A model generated the notes under the pieces. The model searched no databases, was not told the DNA's origin, and was given only the letters and a program-made list of their open reading frames with translations. The position numbers and the translations under genes were made by a program. Positions 10,101-21,420 of a DNA stretch of 64,000 nt are shown piece after piece. Origin of the DNA: Chimonanthus salicifolius (taxonomy: Eukaryota; Streptophyta; Magnoliopsida; Laurales; Calycanthaceae); contig CM023536.1 in the NCBI GenBank assembly GCA_013350335.1, positions 41,424,314-41,488,313 on the forward strand, read 5' to 3'. How positions within the stretch are numbered: the stretch's first letter is position 1; each line of letters opens with the position of its first letter.

Positions 10101-13100
10101 ACTATTTTGGAATTTTCAATGGATATAGTGCCTCCAAATGAAATCAGACATCATTCCAGCTTTAGTAATTTCAGTTTAGGTTGAACCCTTTCTTGAAAGC
10201 TGAAGTCTAAAAGGTTTTCAACATTTTCATTCAACTAGAAGCATCCAATCTTGAATCTTCTAGCCAGTGTGATCTTAGTGAAAGTCTCTCTCTCTCTCTC
10301 TCTCTCTCTCTTGCATGCTCACACGTGGTCATGTGCATGCAGCTTAATTTTATTTCCACTCAACGTTTTAATTTTTTATTTATCTTTATTGTAGATGAAA
10401 ATACCTTTCTTACGTTTACTTATGAAATGCTATGAAGTTACAATGGCTATATTTATTATAATTTTTGTTATTTGATCTGCATGAAGCTAGTGTATTTGTG
10501 CCTTCATAATCCCAGATAAACTTTTTTGCTTGGTGTTTGTCTGATTCATGGGAGGCCTACATTAAACATGTGGAAGTTTCGCTGATAGCACCTTTTGATT
10601 CCTTGCAAGGTGTCTCAATAGTAGCTTGCCACACATTGTGATTTTGCACAATCTTAGTGTCCACTAGAACAAAAGTATCTAAACTCTTTTTGAATTTTTT
10701 TTTTTAATGAAAATAATCTTTAATTCATGGTTGAGTGCCTTGTGTTACACCCAAAGGCTTAATCTCATCTAACCTCACAATTTTGTAGACTATGTACATA
10801 GAGGTTTTGTACATGAACATTGTAGAGTTCTCTAGAGTTTTCCAAAGAGGGAAGGATCTAGAAAGCTTTTGGATGATTCTAGGAGTGTAAGATTTGTAGA
10901 AAGGTGGAGTTTCTAGAGTTTTTCATGACCTATTGGATGTTTGCCAAGTAGCACAATCCTAGCCACTCATTTCCAAGGCTTGTACTGTAAATAGAGGTGA
11001 GGTCCTCATCAACCCACTCCTCAAGTGTTGTACATTCTCAAGTGCAATACAAGTTCTCCATTCCAAACAAGTGTGCTTGTGTCCTGTGTTTGCTTTGAGT
11101 GTGGTGAGCAAGGTTGATTTGTTCAACAATTTGGGTGTTCTTCAAGTGCCTGCACGGGCAAAAACCTTGAGTGCAACTCTAAGTCTGTGACAGTTGGTCA
11201 TCAGAGCCTAGTTCGATTAGATGTGATCATCACAATTTACCCAACAAGCCGGAGCTTTGAAAGAGAAGAATAGGTTGCTCTTGGAGGAGCTCAATGCGAT
11301 GGAGTCTCACCTTGGACATCTCGAGTTACTCATAGCTGATGGGGAGAAGAGGTTGGATCCAACAAACTTGTTTGATGGCAATCGAAGAGGTTGAAGGTGG
11401 ATCGCGTGAGGTGATCAACATCCTCAAGGCCAAGCTATCCATGTGGAGGAGTTGCACACCAAAGAGGTACATGATTTGAGGATTGCCAATTAGGAGCTTA
11501 GAACTAAGGTAGTGATCCTAGAGAGGGTCGTTGCCAATGGTGTCGAGACGTCTGCACCCTGTGAAGTTTCTAGGCTCAAGATCCCAGAGTCGAAGCCTTT
11601 CAATGGAGTCAGGGAAGCCAAGGTGTTGGAGAACTTCCTTTGGCACATGGAGCACTATTGCAAGGTTACTAAGATGGAAGATGAGTTTGACAAGCTCAAC
11701 ACGGGCGTCATGTTCCTCACAGATGTTGCTATGCTATGGTGTCGTCGATGCTACGGAGACATGGAGAAAGGACTCCGCAAGATCGAGACATGGCAAGAGC
11801 TTAAGAAGGACTTGAAGCTACAGTTCCTACTTGAGAATGTGGAGTACCTTACACGGAAGAGCTTGAAGCATTTGAAACACACAAGTTCGATTCATGACTA
11901 TGTGAAGTAGTTCATTACCCTTATGCTAGACATCACCGACATATTGGAGAAAGATACTCTTCTTCTTCATGGACGGACTCCAAAGTTGGGCAAAACAAGA
12001 GCTCACTAGGTAGGGGGTCAAGGACTTCGCTTCAGCACTCGCAACAGCCAAGAGCCTTGTGGAGTTTAATGATAAGGCCGTTGGTGACTCTTCAAAGAAC
12101 AAACAAGTGAAGGAACATAATATGCGCAAAGGTGTGGGAGAGAAGAGGGATGCCCCCAAGGGTGAGAAAGAAGCCTAGCTACACAAAAGGCTGCGTGGGT
12201 AAGAAGGTAAGTTACTTCCTTTGTGATGGAGATCACAGAGTTGGGGACTACCCACCAAAGAAGGCCCTCAATGTATTCCAAGTTGAAAGAAGGGGGGAGT
12301 CCAGAGTCGGCACACTAAGGTTGCTAAATGCTTTCAAAGGGAATGACAAGGGAGAGCCTAAGTCACAAAGGTGAGAGCTAATATTCGTCAACATTGAGCT
12401 CAATGGACAACCTACATGGGCATTGGTGGATACAGGTGCAATGCACATTTTCATCTCAGAGGAGGAGGCCAAAAGGTTTGGTCTCAAACTTGAGAAAGAT
12501 TATAGTAGGATGAAGGCGGTGAATTTTGAAGCTCAACCTGTCTTCAGAGTAGCTAAAGACGTTGAGCTATGCTTGGGGATGTGGAGAGGCTGAGTGAACT
12601 TCTCTGTTGTTGTATCGGTCGACTTCAAGGTAATCCTTGAAATAGACTTCCTTGGAGTAGTGAATGTTCATCTTGCACCCTCCCCATGAGTAATGTGCAT
12701 CTTCGACAATGAGTCGCCATATGTGGTCCTGGTAGAGCATCAAGCAAAGAAGTCGGTAGTGGAAGTTGTCTTAGCCCTACAACTAATCAGGAGCTATAAG
12801 AAAGGGGAGACAACTTATATTGCAACCTTAGTAGAGGAAGAAAAGGGAGGATAAGAGGAAGGTCTTCCGAAGGAGATCACTGGAATCTTGGAAGAGTTCA
12901 AAGATGTCATGCCCAATGAGCTTCCAAAACAGTTGCCTCCAAGGAGGGAGGTAGATCACCACATCGAGTTGGTGCCAGGAGCTAAACCACTGGCGATGGC
13001 ACCTTACAAAATGTTCCCGCTAAAACTAGAGCTAAGGAAACAACTCAAGGAGATGTTGGATGGAGGCTACATCCAACCATCTGGAGCGCTTTATGGTGCC

Positions 13101-16100
13101 CCAATGTTGTTCCAGAGGAAGCATGATGGGAGCCTAAGATTGTGCACGACTACCGAGCGTTGAATAAGGTGTCCGTCAAAAATAAGTATCCAATACCACT
13201 TATGGTGGACCTATTCAACCAACTTGGAGCAGCCAAGTTCTTCACGAATCTAGACTTGAGGTCAGGGTACTACCAAATGCGCATTGCAGAGGGAGATGAA
13301 CCTAAGAGAACGTGTGTGACAAGGTATGGTTCATTTGAGTTTTTGGTTATGCCGTTTGGGTTGACAAACACACTAACCACTTTGTATACCTTGATGAACA
13401 AAAATCTTCCACCCATACTTGGATAAGTTTGTTATGGTGTAGCTGGATAATATCGTGGTCTATAGTAATATGCTAGAAGATCACGTTGATCATTTAAGAA
13501 AGGTGTTTCAAGTTCTAAGGGAGAACACCTTATATGCGAAAGAAAAAAAATGCAGACCAGATGTGTGTTTCCTCAAGAGAAGGTGTGTGCCATCATGAAG
13601 TGGGAGGTGCCCACTAAGGTGGCAGAGCTGCAATTCCTAAGCCTTGTGAACTACTATTGATGGTTCATTGAAGGATTTTCAAGGCGAGCCGCACCACTCA
13701 ATGATTTGCTGACGAAAAATTGTGAGTGGAAGTGGAGGGGAAATGGCAGAGGGCATTCAAAGACTTCAAATGAGTTGTTATGGAAGACCCGATACTAGCC
13801 TTGCCAGATCACGCAAAGCTCTTCAAAGTACGATCTTATGCATTTGACTTTGCGATCGGTGGGGCGCTCATGCATGAAGATCATCCAATAGCTTACAAGA
13901 GTTGTAAGCTAAATGAGACAAAGCGGCGCTACAATGTCTATGAGAAGGAAATGACTACAGTGGTTCATTGCCTGAGCACGTGGCGTCACTACTTGTTGGG
14001 TTCGAGGTTCATGGTAAAGACAAACAGTGTTGATACCAGCTATTTTCATAAGCAGAAGAAATTGAGCCCAAAACAAGCACGTTGGCTAGAGTTCTTGATA
14101 GAATTTGATATGATCGTGGAGTAGCAACCTGATTGCACCAACTAGGTGGCCAAAGCACTTCGTAGGAAAGCACAGTTGGCTACACTGAAGCTCGAGGAGG
14201 CAGCTACGGTGAGCCAAACGAACTCAATGGTACCCTATCGCATTCGTGTAGGACTGGCCTTTCCCATGGACCAAAAGTTGATGGACCTAGCGGAGGAGGG
14301 GAAGACTCGGGATTCTGGATCGACGATGGACTTTTGATCGCTAAAGGTGGTCGATTATATGTGCCAAAATGGGATAACCTACGAAGGGAGTTAATGAGAG
14401 TGTGTCATGACACTTGATCGGTAGGTCAGCTTGGCCAACAGAGGACGTTAGCCTTGCTTGAAGTTGCTTACTATTGGCCAAGCATGAAAGAAGATATGGA
14501 TGAATATGTGAAGACTTGTCTTCTGTGTCAGCAAGACAAGGTTGAGTGGAAGAAGTACGGAGGTTTGCTAGAACCCTTTCCCGTCCAAGAGTGACCTTGG
14601 GAGAGTGTTTCCATGGATTACATCACTTGTCTCCCAAAGGTTGGTGAATTTGGATCAATAATTGTGGTAGTGGACATGTTCTCCAAGTACACAACAGTCA
14701 ATGTTGCACCTACAGATTGAACGGAGGAGATTGCCAAGCTGTTTGCCAAGAACGTCGTTGAGTATTGGACGATTTTTGGATGGAGGCATTCAACTTGGGT
14801 CGGAGTTTCATTTCTCCACAAGTTTTCATCCACACACAGACGACCAAACCAAGCGTGTAAATGCCTTGTTGGAGGAATACCTAAGGCATTTCGTTACTGC
14901 CAATTAGAAGGATTGAGTGTAACTTCTTGATGTGGCACAGTTTTGCTTCAACTCGAGACAAAGTGGGGTGTCAGGATATAGTCCATTCGAGCTTACAATG
15001 GGGCAATAACCTTTGGCACCTCACTTGGTCTCTAGGGGCTACACGGATAGTAGTCCGATTGCCTACAAGTTCGCTAAGGAATGGCAGGAGCGGACCAACT
15101 TTGCCAAAGTTTATTTCAAGAAAGCCACGAAAAGAATGAAGAAATGGGTGGATGAGAACCAAAGGCACATGAAGTTCAAGCTAGGGAACAAGGTGATGGT
15201 TCGAGTATTTCCTCACTAGTTCAAAGTGTTTTGGAAGGTAAGCAATGGATTGGTTCGAAGATATAAAGGTCCCTTTACTGTGGAGAAGAAGGTGAGCAAG
15301 GTGGTCTACACGCTTACAACTTCCTGCCTAGTTGAAGATTGACCCTGTCTTCCATGTGGGAATGCTCAAGCCATACCATGAAGACATGGAAGATCCGACA
15401 TGAGGTGTTTCACAACGAGCTCCTGCGATGATGCTCACATCGTTTGACAAGAAGGTGAAATGCATATTAGCTGAAAGAATGACGAGCAAGTGTGGAGTCT
15501 CTTTGTATAAAGAGTACTTAGTGCATTGGGAGGGACAACTTGAACAAGAAGCCTTGTGGCAGTAGGCGGATGAACTGTGGCAGTTCAAGGAGCAAAGTCG
15601 ACGCTTCAATGGAAAAAGAGTTGTGATTCAACGAGGACGTCAAAGGGTTAGGTGGGGGAGAATATTTCACCCAAAGGCTTAACCTCATCTAACCTCACAA
15701 TTTTGTAGATTATGTACATAGAGGTTCTGTACATGAACATTGTAGAGTTCTAGATGATTCTAGGAGTGCAGAGATTTTTAGAAAGGTATGCAAACCCTTT
15801 TGGGGGACTTCCCTTTGTCCATTGAGGAGGAACACAAATTAATTTGGACAAGGGAATCTTCTTGAGTATTTTCGGTCAGATCAGTTGTGGGTAGGGTTAG
15901 TAACTTAAGCGATGAGGCTCCCCTACCTTGCTTAGCATGGAGGAACCTAGCGGCGCCCCCCCCCCCCCCAAAAAAAAAACCAAAAGAGTATATGCCTTTT
16001 TGTGGAGTGTGCTACAAAGGAAGACACTTACTAGAGTAGCTTTAAGAAAGAGGGGTTTACTCAACTCGGAAGATGACCTCTAGTGCCCCATATGTAGCCA

Positions 16101-17346
16101 AATGGAGGAAGAGGCAGATCATCTCTTTGTAAAGTGCCTTGTTGCGGCTCAATTGTGGAAAAACTTCCTTAAACTCATGGGAATATCGTGGGTACTCAAC
16201 AATACCTGCAATGGGGTCATGCGTTCCTCATGGTCCATTTCACGCCTTGACCGTATGAGAAAGATGGCTGGAATACAATTCTTGCAGCAATCCTTTGGAC
16301 TATTTGAATGGAGAGGAATGCAAGAATTTTCAATCTAAGGAGTCGGAGGCTGAAGAGTTATTCTAGAAGGCCAAATGGAGACTGTGCACTTGTCTCTTAT
16401 AAGCAATGTAACAAATATCGCTGATATTTTCGATTTTATCATGAAAATAACGGCAAAATTTCGCTTTCCCATAAAAAACGCGATATTTTCACCTCTGCCG
16501 TTAAAAAATGAGAAATTACTGTAAAGAACGCGTTTTTAACGCGAGAAACGGTAAACTCGCATTAAAAACACGTTTTTACCGGTCAAGTTCTTTTCTCCGT
16601 ATGTACGCTCGTGCGTGAGTCTTTTAGTCGTGTGTAAGTTTGAAAATAAAACTTCAAACTTAATTTAGGATTTTGGGTCGGTCGCTCCTGGCCTCCTATC
16701 TGCCTCTTGCCTCTCTTTTGTCGTTGCTCCTTTCTTTCAATGCATTTTGTCCATAATGGCATGTTTTTTTTCAACTTCTTTTACTTCTAAAATGCAATTA
16801 GCATGTGATACGGAATATTTCCAATATTTGAAAATCCTGCAGTTTTTTTTTTATTAACACAAATTAATAAACTAATTATTTGAAAGTAATAACCTAAGCA
16901 AACATTCCATATTAGATATGAGCGATTACAAGTTTACAACATAATTATTTTTAATGAAAAATATATATCTCTTATAATAAATTAAATATACGGTTTAAAA
17001 GAACTAATATAGAATGAATTAGTAGGCAGCCATTACAACTAAATTAACTTTTAAAGAAAATAAATATTTCTAATAACAAATTGAATATCCAAATATAATT
17101 ATTTTTTTCTAAAACTTAGATATACTATTTATTAAACTATTCATAATAATTAAAAATATCATTTTAACTTTGAGATACTAAAAACCAATAGAATTTTAGT
17201 ATATTTCTTGGTGGATGATTGTGTTTTTTAATATTATTTTGATATTGGATGACTTTTGATATGATATTTAACAATGAACTCACGTAGAATTGTATGATAT
17301 TTTTTTACTTAAGAAATGTTAGATGAAAGTTATTTATTTATTATTA

Positions 17347-17407
<61 letters not shown>

Positions 17408-19394
17408 AAGTATTATATTTTCCGTGAGATTTTCCCATTAAATTTCTGATAAAAAACTCTAGAATTTGAAAATATCCTGTTATTAACAATTGTCGTTAAT
17501 ATCCCAAGAACGAGATTTGTGACAATACTTATAAGGGAAAGACTTCATAAGATCCAAGATAACAGACTTCTATCTGTCATGGGAGGGTTCTCTGTCGGGA
17601 GTCCCTAAAAAGACTAAGAAGTTGACCACCTGGGTTCCCTCACAACAAGGGGTCTTCAAGTTCAATGTGGACAAAGCAGCTAGGGGAAAATCGGGCCCTG
17701 TAAGAATTGATATGCGATCACACTAGGAAGCCTTTGGTCGTATTCCTAGAGTCGATAGGTAGGAGAGAATCAAATGAAGCGGAACTTTTAAGCATTAGAA
17801 AAGCCTTGAATAATTGGAACTCCTTAGGGTTGGGCAAATTGGTTATTGAAAGTGATTCGACAAATGCAATCAAATGGGTATTGAGAGTGAAAAGACCCCC
17901 GTGGAAGCTAATAACAGTGGTTAGGGGAAATTAAGGCTCTACTTATTAGCCAAGAAATTTCGGTTACTCATGTTAGCAGATCGGCGAATGAAGTTGTGGA
18001 CTTCTTTGCAAAACATGCAGTATTCAACAATTCAGGGTGTCTACCATCTATGATTTACTGGGATGGTGTTTTTGGGATGGGATGTATTTCTCTTGTAACT
18101 ATGGCTTTTGCTTTTCTTGATGCATGTGATATTGTGGGGTGGGTGACTCTGTACTTCATTGTTCTTTCTTTTCCTCTGGTAGGAGATTTTAGAGTTTTCC
18201 ATGACCATTGGATGTATGCCAAGTGGCACAATCCTAGCCACTCATTTCCAAGTCTTGTACATTCTCTATTATACATTCTCAAGTGCAATACAAGTTCTCC
18301 ATTCCAAGCAAGTGTGTGTGTGTCTTGTGTTTTCTTTGAGTGAATTGGTTTTGAGTGTAGTGAGCAAGGCTGATTTATTCAACAATTTGGGTGTTGTTCA
18401 AGTGCCGCACGGTCAAAGCTTGAATACAACTCTAAATCCTTGACATTTGGCAATAAAGGAGTAGATCATCTGACTATTTCAAGGGATTGCCTACCACCTT
18501 TATCCACATGTAACTCTTTCATTGTGTTTTTTTAGACACTACTAACTTTGAGGTGTGGGATTTTGGTTCAGAATTGTGTTCTGGAGCATATTTATTTATT
18601 TATTTTTATAAAGCTCTAGTTGAGTGGTTGGTGTGAAATTGCTTCACCTTAAGTGCTCTCTAGTTGAAGATGGTTAGAGAATGGGAAGAATTACCCGTTT
18701 GTTACCTAATTCTCACTCTATAATAGTCAGGCTGCAAAATCAATTTAAGAATGTTTTAGCAGGTTTTTATTCACTCTGTCTTGTCTTTTCTATGAAAATA
18801 AGGAGTCGCTTGAATGTATCATGTAAAATGGAAAGATGACAGGTTTTTTCTATGGGCCAACTTTATATCTATCATGTAAGACTTGAAACCACAATCTCGT
18901 GGTTGCAACTATGAGCACTTGGAACTGTGCTTCAGGCTCTTGTATGAAATAAAGTGCTTAATAACGAGTTATTTTTTGCCTTTATTATGAGCTAAAAGGG
19001 ATTCAAATTGCCCTTGATGTTAGCCTGTCATTCCAGTGGTATGTCTTTTATTTTGATGAATACTATCTCATGCCATTTTAGGAAGTTTGTCCCACCCATC
19101 AATCACCATTTACCTACAGCATCCTTGATTAACTTTGAATGCTATAGATATGAAGCCATGTTACAATTACAAGTGCGCACTGTCCATCCATTTAACATTG
19201 TGGGTACAAGTCATATTTCCATTTTTAAAAAAAGGAAAAAAGAACTTTCAAAAATGCTGCAAAACGATCCTTACTCATGATTCTTTCCTGTGCAGCATTC
19301 ATACATTGTCTATCCACCTGAGGGTCCTCGACCTCCATCACCAGAGGAACTCAGAGAGATGGCTCGAGAGATGCGCAAGAACAATATCCGTTGA
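6953..19394 (+). CDS. PET100-like cytochrome c oxidase assembly protein (two exons)
   Basis: The coding sequence joins 6953-7081 (43 codons) to 19296-19394 (32 codons plus TGA), giving 75 aa. Exon 1 gives [20 protein letters not shown] then [22 protein letters not shown]. Exon 2 gives [20 protein letters not shown] then [12 protein letters not shown]. The layout is that of PET100 proteins: a single N-terminal membrane helix (about residues 11-30, LEI-hydrophobic-IPIAMMY) followed by a short charged tail, here with a [12 protein letters not shown] linker. PET100 is an inner-membrane factor needed for assembly of respiratory complex IV. Donor AAT/GTAAGA and acceptor TTTCCTGTGCAG/CAT are canonical, and the intron is phase 0. 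An in-frame second start is absent, so ATG 6953 is chosen; homologues often begin a few residues later at the GTSKG segment. The family call rests on remembered similarity. Confidence 0.85.
7096..7121. repeat. CT microsatellite near splice donor
   Basis: An uninterrupted run of TC dinucleotides begins 14 bases after the intron donor. Confidence 0.95.
9035..9290. repeat. Dispersed MITE-like repeat copy
   Basis: The phrases GAAAACTTCCTCCGTTCAATC and CCATTTTCTACACCTCACCC (written here in parts) are matched, diverged, by the two copies at 54126-54620 (AAACTCCTCTATTCAATC, CATTTTCTACATGTCC). No terminal repeats are defined. Confidence 0.45.
10284..10311. repeat. TC microsatellite
   Basis: About 14 TC dinucleotides, within the intron. 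Confidence 0.95.
10743..11192 (+). repeat. Chromovirus 5' LTR
   Basis: It is 450 bp, beginning TGTTACACCCAAAGGC and ending AAGTCTGTGACA. The right LTR repeats these features in two pieces. The 3' half carries GTAAATAGAGGTGAGG and TTGTACATTCTCAAGTGC, consistent with transcript-start and poly(A) regions. Confidence 0.9.
11195..11207 (+). promoter_or_regulatory. Primer-binding site, initiator-Met tRNA type
   Basis: TGGTCATCAGAGC lies two bases after the LTR and matches TGGTATCAGAGC with one extra base. Confidence 0.75.
11500..12373 (+). pseudogene. Chromovirus gag remnant
   Basis: An open stretch at 11512-11910 includes [34 protein letters not shown] and [16 protein letters not shown], the conserved capsid region of chromovirus Gag. 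A stop (TAG) follows YVK, where the family continues with EF. A nucleocapsid remnant at 12207-12251 keeps [11 protein letters not shown], but the first and last cysteines of the CX2CX4HX4C knuckle are both tyrosine (TAC at 12213 and 12249). Both changes are single G-to-A transitions. Confidence 0.85.
12374..12690 (+). pseudogene. Chromovirus aspartic protease remnant
   Basis: The translation [20 protein letters not shown] holds the DTGA active-site motif of retroviral-type aspartic proteases. The domain is broken by a stop in MWRG*VNF near 12591. Confidence 0.8.
12860..14145 (+). pseudogene. Chromovirus reverse transcriptase and RNase H remnant
   Basis: The N-terminal RT region ([20 protein letters not shown]) is in one frame. 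After a frameshift at about 13140 comes [19 protein letters not shown], then [20 protein letters not shown] and [12 protein letters not shown]. The catalytic box is destroyed: the codon before Leu is a stop (TAG 13440-13442) and Asp-Asp is Asp-Asn (13446-13451). RNase H (13780-14124) keeps [20 protein letters not shown] and [15 protein letters not shown], but its first catalytic Asp is Tyr (TAT 13837-13839). Confidence 0.9.
14380..15330 (+). pseudogene. Chromovirus integrase remnant
   Basis: The zinc-binding part is partly kept ([28 protein letters not shown]). The catalytic core starts with [20 protein letters not shown] and VVVDMFSKY. After frameshifts come [20 protein letters not shown] and [10 protein letters not shown]. 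The central part between the first and second catalytic acids is shortened and shifted near 14760-14800. Several stops are present. Confidence 0.85.
15400..15655 (+). pseudogene. C-terminal chromodomain remnant
   Basis: The frame at 15460-15600 reads [34 protein letters not shown], a stop, then [10 protein letters not shown]. The YLVxWxG and LWQFKEQ phrases identify the chromodomain that defines chromoviruses and directs integration to heterochromatin. Confidence 0.8.
15663..15787 (+). repeat. Chromovirus 3' LTR, left piece
   Basis: It follows the purine tract GGTTAGGTGGGGGAGAA and begins TATTTCACCCAAAGG, so the expected TG is mutated to TA. It matches the 5' LTR up to AGAAAGGT, where the LINE sequence starts. 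Confidence 0.85.
15956..15979. repeat. C14-A10 homopolymer junction
   Basis: Fourteen C are followed directly by ten A inside the LINE remnant. The length is likely to vary and to be error-prone in sequencing. Confidence 0.9.
16404..17527. mobile_element. Non-autonomous hAT-like DNA element inside the LINE
   Basis: The element is flanked by CTTATAAG on both sides (16396-16403 and 17528-17535), an 8-bp target-site duplication as made by hAT transposases. Its ends are imperfect inverted repeats: left CAATGTAACAAATATCG, right complement TATTGTCACAAATCTCG, 13 of 17 identical. It has no transposase ORF. The left 200 bases are rich in ACGCG and TAAAAACG inverted motifs, and the right part has a long AT repeat. 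It interrupts the LINE between zf-RVT and RNase H. Confidence 0.8.
17353..17404. repeat. AT microsatellite
   Basis: About 25 AT dinucleotides within the hAT-like element. Confidence 0.95.
18179..18445 (+). repeat. Chromovirus 3' LTR, right piece
   Basis: It resumes the LTR at GGTAGGAGATTTTAGAG and matches the 5' LTR through CACAATCCTAGCCACTCATT and ATACAAGTTCTCCATTCCAA to the end TCCTTGACA. Confidence 0.85.
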
Positions 19395-21405
19395 AGGTGA
19401 CATGCAGTGTAACCAATGTCTTAATATATCTTACAGAGATGCTGGTTCTGATCAAATGCTTGTTTTTTTTTGAATAGTGATCAAATGCTTGTTTTAGCTT
19501 AAGGGTCCCAATAATGTTAGACTAGCACAATGATCAATGGGATGATGCATTGGCCTATAATAATCCAAGTAGGTATTGTATATAGCAAGCTATGAAATAG
19601 CATTGAATTGTGATATTGTTTGTTTTTTTTTAAAATATGCCTTGCTGCTTTGATTCAAAAGTGATTCCTACAAAGCCAGTGGTTCCTACGAATCCAATAT
19701 GTTCGGGGGCCTAGTACTTTGGAGAGTGTTTTTAGAAGCAGAGAAACAAATCTCGAACGATATCCGATATATATCGTTGATATCGGCTGATAGAGGTGGT
19801 TTTTTTAAAAAAAAATTTAGGAGAGAAATTTCTCGGCCGATACCGAGATTTAGATTTAAACCCCTGGTTAGAAGCTTATTCAGGAAATCTATACATATTG
19901 AAACTGTTCTTCAGTTGTTTCTTGAAAAATCAAATTTGCAGGACATGCAATGCTTGGCCATTAAGTGGTATATGATCGATGACTGTCATCGTTGTCATTG
20001 TTGCATGAGAAATTCCATCTAAACAAAAAATTTGCCTGAGACTTGCATCCCTGTCGTGGTCTGAATGTCACGGTCGCATGTACTTTCAATGGTAGTAGAT
20101 GGACGCATTGGAGGTAAATCTACATGAGAACCCAAAATTATTTCTTAAACTAAACACAAAAATATGTAACAGTTTCATTTACTGGTAGACGTGAAATGCT
20201 GCAGATTAACCCATTAAGTATTGCAGATAGAGATTGTGTTGAAAATCAAGCTGTATCAACCAAGTATGGGGATGATACTGTTGTTAAGCTTTGACATCCT
20301 TGTTGAATATTTTGCCGTAGGAAGCTTATTTGGTGGCACCTGTGAAGATGGTTGATGCCCTTCGAATAAAATTTAAAGGAGGTGGAGAGGAAAGATATAA
20401 GAAGAATCTCTACTAAATTGATTGTATGGTGCTCCCTAGAAGGGTGGAAAAGTTGATCAATATGTATTGTATTGGTCGGTATGTATCGAAAATGTATAGG
20501 ACGATTAATATGTATTGTTCGCATGATTATCGGCCGGGTGAGACGGTTGAATTATTGGCTGATACAACATTATTGGCCATTTTCAATTTTTTTTTTTTAA
20601 ATTCTTAAGGAATTTGTTTTGATTATTTTTGGGGTTGAATTTGCACTGGATATGATTTAAAGATGGGTATGATTTAAAGAAGGCTCAGAAGAAAGTTTTT
20701 CAAGTGAAAGGTTTTTGTCGTCAAATTTCTTTTCTTAAAATTTTTTCATTTAAAGTTATTTTCATCATTTTTGAAATTTTACACGAAGATGATCTCGATT
20801 TTAGAGTTTTTTATGAAAGTAATTTTATGAAATAAAATTGAGTGTTTACGGAATTGAGTAGTGATGCCTTAGTATGATTGATATAGTTTACAAGGTGTCT
20901 TTGTATTTTTCTTTTAATTAATAAAAGTCGGACTTTTAAAAATAATTTTCAGTTCGGAGTTTCTTGTGAAAAAAAATGAAATGATAAATAAATGTTTATA
21001 GAATTAAATAAAGATCTTTTAATGGGATTAATATGATTTTTGGAGTGTTTGGGAGATTTTTTTTTTATTATTATTTCAACATTTGTATGGAATTAAGATT
21101 GCTTTGCTACAAAAAAATTATGAATTCTAATAGATGATACATGTTACTGTTGGATAATAATGAAACATGGACTTGATATTCGATTTTTCCTCATTAGCTT
21201 TCTATTTTCAATTTTTTTTTAGATTTATTTCAAATTTTTGACTTTTAAGGATCTAATATTCTATAAAAATGATATTTTTATAAAAACATACTCATACTTG
21301 GCTTTTTATTTTTCTCTATTCTTTTCATATTTTTATGTATTTTTTTTTAAATGTCAAAAAATAGAAATGAAGTTGATCAAAGAAGACTAGATAACAGTAA
21401 ATGGT
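19395..21405. other. Region 3' of the PET100-like gene
   Basis: The 3' untranslated part of the gene should occupy the first few hundred bases; no poly(A) site is assigned. At 19740-19860 and 20440-20560 there are CGATATC/CGGCCGATAC-rich stretches that look like old MITE remains. The rest is AT-rich with no convincing gene. Confidence 0.35.
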
Positions 21406-21420
21406 ATAAAGGAGGAAATT

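Larger units (their letters stand above)
15788..18178 (+). mobile_element. LINE remnant inserted in the chromovirus 3' LTR
   Basis: The insert splits the LTR and carries the 3' part of a plant LINE ORF2. A zinc-binding zf-RVT region (15993-16340) reads [38 protein letters not shown] and AAQLWKNFL. After a hAT-like interruption, a plant-type RNase H follows (about 17640-17990): [35 protein letters not shown] and [12 protein letters not shown]. The first catalytic Asp is present in NVDKAA and the DST motif is kept. Stops and frameshifts show it is inactive. It is 5'-truncated, with no RT or endonuclease. A possible short duplication GGTA flanks it; no poly(A) tail remains. Confidence 0.8.
10743..18445 (+). 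mobile_element. Decayed chromovirus (Ty3/gypsy) in the PET100-like intron
   Basis: The order is LTR (10743-11192), primer site, gag, protease, RT, RNase H, integrase, chromodomain, purine tract and LTR (15663-15787 plus 18179-18445, split by a later insertion). It lies in the same orientation as the host gene. All domains contain stops or frameshifts, so it is dead. After removing the inserted LINE the element is about 5.3 kb, a normal chromovirus size. No convincing target-site duplication is seen (CCTTG left, TTTGG right). The bases after the right LTR (TTTGGCAATAAAGG) faintly resemble another primer site, so a tandem or recombined right end is possible. Confidence 0.9.
7082..19295 (+). other. 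12.2-kb intron of the PET100-like gene
   Basis: It runs from GTAAGA (7082) to TGCAG (19295). It holds a CT repeat just after the donor, a second CT repeat near 10285, and a nested chromovirus/LINE/hAT-like insertion (10743-18445) that makes up about 63 percent of its length. Elsewhere I see only AT-rich DNA. A dispersed repeat related to 54126-54620 lies at about 9035-9290. Confidence 0.85.
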
